Positions 1 to 5,200 of a DNA stretch of 6,760 bases are shown piece after piece. The translations under genes and the position numbers were made by a program. Under the pieces are notes generated by a model. That model ran no database searches. It had not been told where the DNA came from and worked only from the letters and a program-made list of their open reading frames with translations. Source of the stretch: Desulfobacterales bacterium (lineage in GTDB: Bacteria; Desulfobacterota; Desulfobacteria; Desulfobacterales; 4be13); assembly GCA_029934695.1 (NCBI GenBank), contig JAOZLU010000395.1, positions 1-6,760 on the forward strand, given 5' to 3'. Numbering within the stretch: the first letter of the stretch is position 1; each line of letters starts with the position of its first letter.

Positions 1-93
1 GTGAAGCGAAGCGCAACCCACCATTTTCCAAATCTGTGCAATTACAAAAATGCAGCCCATTTTGCGAATCTGGTGGGTTTCGCTTCGCTTCAC
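1..93. repeat. REPIN-like inverted repeat doublet (left part probably truncated by window edge)
   Basis: Positions 1-23 and 71-93 are reverse complements over 23 bases with a single mismatch (C14 against T80), enclosing a 47-base centre. The right copy can also fold alone (72-98), so each arm looks like one REP-type unit and the pair is arranged head to head, as in REP doublets (REPINs). The left copy starts at base 1, so its outer part (expected to read GTAGGGTGG by symmetry with the right copy) would lie outside the window. The arm sequence contains the short direct iteration GAAGCGAAGCG. REP/REPIN elements are dispersed, non-coding and mobilised by RAYT transposases; no such gene is present here. 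Membership of a dispersed family is inferred, but the inverted repeat itself is certain. Confidence 0.75.
21..72. repeat. Imperfect 16-base direct repeat inside the doublet centre
   Basis: CCATTTTCCAAATCTG (21-36) and CCATTTTGCGAATCTG (57-72) match at 14 of 16 positions in the same orientation. They lie at the two borders of the spacer between the inverted arms. They could be remnants of an earlier duplication or insertion event, or simply part of the element's internal structure. The similarity is visible directly; its origin is not. Confidence 0.5.
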
Positions 94-98
94 CCACC
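72..98. repeat. Right REP-like unit, self-folding stem-loop
   Basis: GGTGGGT (72-78) pairs perfectly with ACCCACC (92-98) around a 13-base loop rich in CGCTT iterations. Read on the - strand, the unit is preceded immediately by GTAG (from CTAC at 98-101). A GTAG or GGAG tetranucleotide at the 5' foot of the hairpin is the hallmark of many REP elements recognised by RAYT proteins. It overlaps the predicted -35 of the downstream gene. Confidence 0.6.
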
Positions 99-117
99 CT
101 ACAGCTATATATATAAT
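89..117 (+). promoter_or_regulatory. Putative sigma70-type promoter for the beta-propeller lipoprotein gene
   Basis: A perfect -10 hexamer TATAAT lies at 112-117. Exactly 17 bases upstream is TTCACC (89-94), matching TTGACA at 4 of 6 positions. A transcript start near 124 would give a leader of about 38 bases before the ATG at 162. The -35 falls within the right arm of the repeat doublet. A second, weaker A/T-rich hexamer (TATAAA, 129-134) is also present but lacks a good -35 at the right distance. Confidence 0.5.
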
Positions 118-146
118 TTCAAAGAGGTTATAAAATTTTGAAAGTC

Positions 147-152
147 AGGAGG
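147..152 (+). promoter_or_regulatory. Ribosome-binding site deciding the ATG-162 start
   Basis: AGGAGG lies 9 bases before ATG 162, an optimal Shine-Dalgarno placement. The frame is also open to a TTG at 138, but that start has only a weak GAGG (124-127) in front of it and would place this strong site inside the coding sequence. ATG 162 is therefore preferred. Confidence 0.75.
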
Positions 153-161
153 AAAAAACGT

Positions 162-2162
162 ATGCTAAATGATATTCGTCGTGCAGGGAAACGCTCTGCC
201 GGAATCATCCTGTTTCTCAGTTGTCTGATAATTGGCGGATGCTCCGGAGGTGGTACTGAAACCGGAAATCCGGCAATATTTTCCATGTCCACATTCAGCA
301 GCAATGCGGAGATGGAAGGCTATCTCAAAGATCAGTACGCCGTGAGTGTTCTGGACAAAGGCATTACTTACGGCACCGTCGGTGCCAATCCCCAGTCTCC
401 TGATGAAGACGGAGGCGATTTTTCCCAGACCAATATTCAGGAGTCCGGAGTTGACGAGTCTGACAAGGTCAAAACAGACGGCATCTATCTGTATGTGGCA
501 GGTGAACAGACAGTGACGGTCGTTGATGCGGCTCTGTCCGGGGCCATGCAGATTATAAGCCGGATTGACGTGCGGGGAAGAGTGGATTCCCTGCATCTCC
601 ACAATGATATTCTGGTCATTCTTTATACTCCGGATGGCGGAGACGGAACACGATGGAGCAATGCGGATACAGATGGTATTGACGGACGTATCGGAATGCC
701 GTACTGGATTCCCGTCAATGCCCGCACAGGCATTCTGCTGATGGATGTGAGCGATCCTTATGAACCCGGAAGGATTGAAGAAGTGATCGCGGACGGTATG
801 CTGGTATCCTCTCGGCTGATCAGCGGAAAACTCCATGTCATTCAGCAGTTTCTTCCTGATTTGCCGTCGCTGAAATTGTCTTATGACGGGTCTGAGGAAG
901 CACTGGCTGAGACGATACTGAGCAATCGTCAGAATCTTGAACCGCTGAGGATTGATGATCTTATCCCATTTTATGAGATTGCGGATGATCAGGGCGAGTT
1001 CATTGAAAGCGGTCAGCTGGTGGCCCCGGAAAATATGTATCGGCCCGAAGAATCTGGAGGCGGAAGCATCGTCACTGTGATGACGTTTCTTCTTGATGAT
1101 CCTTCCCGGTCATTCCGGAGCATCGGCATCGTGGCTGATGCGGATATAACCTATGCTTCTGCCCGCGCACTTTATCTTACGGCTGCCCAGTGGAATCCAT
1201 CTGAAGGGGGAGAGGACTGGCGTGAGGAAACCGTTATTCACAAATTTGATCTTACCGGAGAGTCGGTTCGCTGTATGGGCAATGGTCGTGTGCCCGGGCG
1301 GATTCTCAACCAGTTCTCACTTGGAGAATACGAAGATGTTTTACGCATTGCAACAACTGGGAACATCCGCTCTTCACTCAGGGGCGAGATAAATATAAAA
1401 AACGTACGGGACGATACCCCGCAGTTGAGCAATCACCTGTTCTGCCTCCAAGCGAATGACGGTGAACTGGAGATCATCGGCAGACTTGAGAATATTGCCC
1501 CGGGCGAAAAAATCTATGCAGCCCGTTTTGTCGAATCCCGCGGCTATCTTGTCACTTTTGTGAAGGTTGATCCGCTGTTCACACTGGACTTGTCCGATCC
1601 GACCGATCCGAAAGTTGTGGGTGAGCTGAAGATTCCGGGCTATTCTGATTATATCCACCCATTTGGCAAGAATCACATCCTCACCATTGGCAAGCACACA
1701 GAAATTCAGGACGGAACCGCATGGTTTCAGGGCGTGCAACTCTCAATGTTCGATGTCAGTGATTTTGCCGGCCCGGAACTTTTGCACAAGGAGCGCATCG
1801 GGGTGCGCGGCACAGAATCCGAAGCATTGTATGACCACAAAGCCTTTACATTTTGGGAGGAAAACGGTCTTCTGGCCATACCGGTTGATCTTTATGAATA
1901 TGAGACTGCGCCGAGTTATCTCTCGCATTCAGGCATACATACATTCACCGGGCTGTATGTTTACCGCGTAACATCTGAGAACGGATTTGAATTTCTGGGC
2001 CGTATCCGTACCGCTTCCGGATTTTCGTATTATCAGCCTGGGAGATGGCTCCGGGGTGTATTCATTGACGAAAGTGTCTATGCTGTGACTCATGATACTG
2101 TCCGTTCCGCAGATACTGAGGACATTGAAGCCACGGTGAACACGCTGTCTCTCATTGATTAA
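162..2162 (+). CDS. Beta-propeller domain lipoprotein (Beta_propel family, PF09826-like)
   Basis: The 666-residue product is a predicted envelope lipoprotein. A short basic N-terminus (residues 1-13) and a hydrophobic stretch end in the lipobox I-G-G-C with the lipidated cysteine at C27. Serine at +2 suggests outer-membrane sorting rather than inner-membrane retention. C27 is followed by GGGTETGNP, a low-complexity linker style seen in other bacterial lipoproteins. The body carries the characteristic line-up of the secreted beta-propeller family: QESGVDESDKVKTDG from about residue 90, DVSDP (195-199) followed by VSSRLI (215-220), DLSDP (476-480), IHPFG (498-502), RGTESEALYDHKAF ending at F562, and a last blade ending at the C-terminus (about 624-666). 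Length and order agree with a full, unbroken family member. The family's biochemical function is not established; propellers usually bind proteins or ligands, and no catalytic motif is seen. A tight ribosome-binding site and upstream promoter fit it being first in a transcription unit with the downstream serpin-containing gene, 83 bases away. Family assignment is strong; function unknown. Confidence 0.9.
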   Translation: MLNDIRRAGKRSAGIILFLSCLIIGGCSGGGTETGNPAIFSMSTFSSNAEMEGYLKDQYAVSVLDKGITYGTVGANPQSPDEDGGDFSQTNIQESGVDESDKVKTDGIYLYVAGEQTVTVVDAALSGAMQIISRIDVRGRVDSLHLHNDILVILYTPDGGDGTRWSNADTDGIDGRIGMPYWIPVNARTGILLMDVSDPYEPGRIEEVIADGMLVSSRLISGKLHVIQQFLPDLPSLKLSYDGSEEALAETILSNRQNLEPLRIDDLIPFYEIADDQGEFIESGQLVAPENMYRPEESGGGSIVTVMTFLLDDPSRSFRSIGIVADADITYASARALYLTAAQWNPSEGGEDWREETVIHKFDLTGESVRCMGNGRVPGRILNQFSLGEYEDVLRIATTGNIRSSLRGEINIKNVRDDTPQLSNHLFCLQANDGELEIIGRLENIAPGEKIYAARFVESRGYLVTFVKVDPLFTLDLSDPTDPKVVGELKIPGYSDYIHPFGKNHILTIGKHTEIQDGTAWFQGVQLSMFDVSDFAGPELLHKERIGVRGTESEALYDHKAFTFWEENGLLAIPVDLYEYETAPSYLSHSGIHTFTGLYVYRVTSENGFEFLGRIRTASGFSYYQPGRWLRGVFIDESVYAVTHDTVRSADTEDIEATVNTLSLID

Positions 2163-2173
2163 GCATGGCATTC

Positions 2174-2205
2174 AGACTTCCGAAGCTGTCAAATTTCGGA
2201 AGTCT
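2174..2205 (+). terminator. Intergenic hairpin (weak terminator or attenuator)
   Basis: GACTTCCGAA (2175-2184) and TTCGGAAGTC (2195-2204) are perfect reverse complements, extended by one more A-T pair (2174/2205), giving an 11-bp stem and a 10-base loop. It starts 12 bases after the first gene's stop. No run of T follows directly; the next T cluster is only TTTT at 2221-2224. It is therefore not a classic intrinsic terminator. It may reduce read-through, protect the 3' end of the upstream message, or be a dispersed repeat. The stem is certain, the role is not. Confidence 0.45.
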
Positions 2206-2233
2206 TCAAATATATGGCAATTTTAAAACAAGA

Positions 2234-2239
2234 AGGAGG
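2234..2239 (+). promoter_or_regulatory. Ribosome-binding site deciding the start of the serpin-fusion gene
   Basis: AGGAGG sits 6 bases before ATG 2246 and 9 bases before the next ATG at 2249. Either ATG may be used and they differ by one Met. The frame is open further upstream to an ATG at 2165, but that start has no ribosome-binding site, lies on the intergenic hairpin, and would bury the signal peptide behind 27 polar residues. Confidence 0.8.
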
Positions 2240-2245
2240 AAAGGA

Positions 2246-5200
2246 ATGATGAAGAAAAGTATGGCATTGTTTTTTGGTTTGTGCATGGTTTTCATGATTG
2301 GCGGGCAGGCTTACGGCACTGCTTATGTTGTTACTCCAAATCTTGAGGTTGACGCGATCATCAACTCGGAGGAAAGCGGCCGTATCGAGGCTGTTTTTCA
2401 TAAAGGCGGGGAAGATGTCACTGCCAGGGGAGACAGCGTGATATGGGGATATTTTTATGCGGATCCGGATGATGTCGGCTGGGGAAGCAGGGATAACCCC
2501 GAGGTGTATGTGAAAATATGGTTCGACATCAGCGGAAGGATTGACGTTAATTTTTTCCATGTTTCCGTTCCTGATATTACGGTCTTTTCAGCCTCTCCGG
2601 CGGTCGGAACGACGATCTATGACAAACATGACACCCTCACCATGGATAACAGGTATGTGCGCCATGAGTATCATCTCAGAAGGTGGAGTGAGTTTTATAC
2701 TTATGATGCGGACGGAAATATGACAAGGGAAGAATATGACCGGGACGGAGACGGAGTCATTGATCTGACCCGCGCCTACACTTTCACCAAAGATGGCAAC
2801 ACGACCATACGAAAAGGGGAGGTTGACATTGACGGCGATGGGATCACAGACTACCGGCCCATGGAAACTTTCACTTATGACTCGGACGGTAATCTTCTGA
2901 AACACGAATCCGGCTCTTATGACGCAGACGGCAATCTCCTGAAACACGAATCCAGTTCTTCTGTTCGCACTTACACTTATGATGACAGCGGCAATAAGAC
3001 TGAGGAGCGGTATGAATCAGACACTTTTATCCGTGACACCGATGGTAATGTGACGCGACGGCTGACCGACACCCGGGCTTACGCATACACTTATGATGAC
3101 CGCGGCAACGAGATAAAAGCGCAATATGAGACAGAATCTTTCGCGTACAATGCGGACGGCAACCTGACGAGGCATGAATCTGATTATTCTGTCCATATAT
3201 ACGCGCTCACTTACGATGCGAATGGGAATATCACAGGAAAAGAAAATGTCAACGGCGATGACGGAACCACAGACGAGGTTTTCACCTATACATACAATGC
3301 TGACGGAAACATGACAAAAGAAGTGCATGAGATGCATACTGAGCTCGGAACAATTTACACAGCTTACGCATACATCTTTGATGCCGGTAATATGATAAGA
3401 AAGGACTGGCTCAAGAAGGATGGGAGTATTAAATCTTCCCTTGTCTTCACTTATGATGCAGAGGGTCGTGTGATAAAAGAGGAACCGGTGAGCAGCATCA
3501 TGGGCAAAATATATTCAAACTATACAACATACATTTATGATGAAATCGGTAACCTGATCAGGAAAGTTATCACCGGAAATTTAGGAGGGGGTATTATAGG
3601 AACATCCATACCGGAGGATCTGCCAATCGGAGTGTATGAGACAAGTAGCTTGGTAACAGTTGTGAACATTCCTCTCCTTCCTGACTCAATGAAAGGCTAT
3701 GAGTTGTACAGTTGGCAGGCAGATGACCAGTGGCACTTTACCCTGATCACCGGAACCAACCGCCTCAAAACATACAAAGAAGTCTTTTCAGATGAAAATA
3801 CAGTATCTGAAGACGGATGGGTAAAAATAACGGTCACCGGCGTGGATTCGCTTAAAGCAATGCTTATGCGGTTGCCGTGGAAAGCGTCTGTTGCCTGGCT
3901 GAACAGAGAGCTTGACGGGGACCAGGGAGAAATGCCCGCGCTTTCTTTCCCTGCCACGGAAACAGTGGACGAGATTAAAATCCATTGCGAACAAAGAGGG
4001 TCTGTATTTGTTCACACACCCGCAGAGAATACAAAGAGCGGTTTCAATATTTATCTCGCGTCCGAGCCTCTTACAGATGATGACCTCGAAACCCTTGATA
4101 TAAGCCAGGTTGAACTTGAACCGGACCCGCTTCTGTCTGATGAGGATATCATCGTTTATTTGCAGGAGAACCATGTCATCCATCTGACAGAGGCAGGCAG
4201 GCAAAAGCTGAGGGATTCTCCAAGAGTAAAGGACAAAGAAGCATTTTTCGTGTGCGTCGGGGATCAGCCGATATATGCAGGTGTGTTCTGGTCAGTGATC
4301 AAGTCTTTTCCTCCGAATCATAGTGATTTTTCAATTTCAATGACTTTTGATATGCTCGGAATGTATCATTATCCCATAGCAATTCGGAATGAACATGCCA
4401 AAGACGATCTGAGAGCGGATCCGAGAATTCTGACAGCTTTGGAGACTTGCGGAAAACTCGGCACATCCTCAGTGGACACGAATGATTCCCTCATCTTGTC
4501 TGACACGCCCTTGTCTGAATGGGATCACGATCCTTATACCATTAAACAATTTTCCACCTTTCAACAGCCTGTATATATGGAAGATGATACGCTGCATTTT
4601 CATGTCTCTTATAACGGCGGCTTCAGAAAACACGAATTCAACTTGATGGCGAGAAACGCTTTCCTGGAATCAGATCCGGTGCAGGTGGACATTCTGCTTG
4701 CCCATAATGCCAATGATGATTCAGGTGAAGTGTCTCTTGGAAAGGAACTCACGTTTGAGATGTCTCGGCTCAGGGCCGAATATCAGAGACAATATCCCGA
4801 CGACACAGCAGGCAGAATCATTCTGAGAATTCAGTATCCGGACACGGCAGATGGCTATCTCGCCGTGGAATACAACTTTGCCGACAGAAAACCGCTGATG
4901 TCTGACTTTGCGGAGGAAGAAGGCATTGAGTATTATTTGCAGACAGACAAGGCCAGGTATGAACGGGGCGAGCCTGTTAAAATCCGGTATTGTGTCACCA
5001 ATAAGACAGATGCGCTGAAAGAACTGGGACGAGTGCCATGCGGCTGCAAATATGAATTTTATATCATGCATAACAGCGAAGATGTATGGAACAGTTGCCG
5101 GGTCATACCGCCCTGCGGTTTTGAGGAATTTACGCTGAATTCCGGCGAATCTAAGTGTTATGAACGTGTCTGGGAAATGACGAATGACAACGGAACTCTC

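Noticed and set aside
1..98. CRISPR repeats
   Set aside because: Only one inverted pair, no regularly spaced direct repeats or spacers and no cas genes.
138..161. TTG start at 138 adding eight basic residues to the lipoprotein
   Set aside because: Only a weak ribosome-binding site precedes it, and the strong AGGAGG at 147-152 is positioned for ATG 162. The lipobox stays intact either way.
165..836. Long antisense open frame opposite the lipoprotein gene
   Set aside because: It lies entirely within a clearly coding, family-matched gene on the other strand, with no ribosome-binding site or recognisable domain. Other antisense frames in the window were rejected for the same reason.
2165..2245. 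Longer N-terminus of the serpin fusion from ATG 2165
   Set aside because: No ribosome-binding site, overlap with the intergenic hairpin, and it would bury the signal peptide. AGGAGG at 2234-2239 favours 2246 or 2249.
2696..3565. RHS polymorphic toxin
   Set aside because: YD-like repeats are present, but there is no RHS core or autocleavage motif and no variable C-terminal toxin. A serpin follows instead, and no immunity gene is seen.
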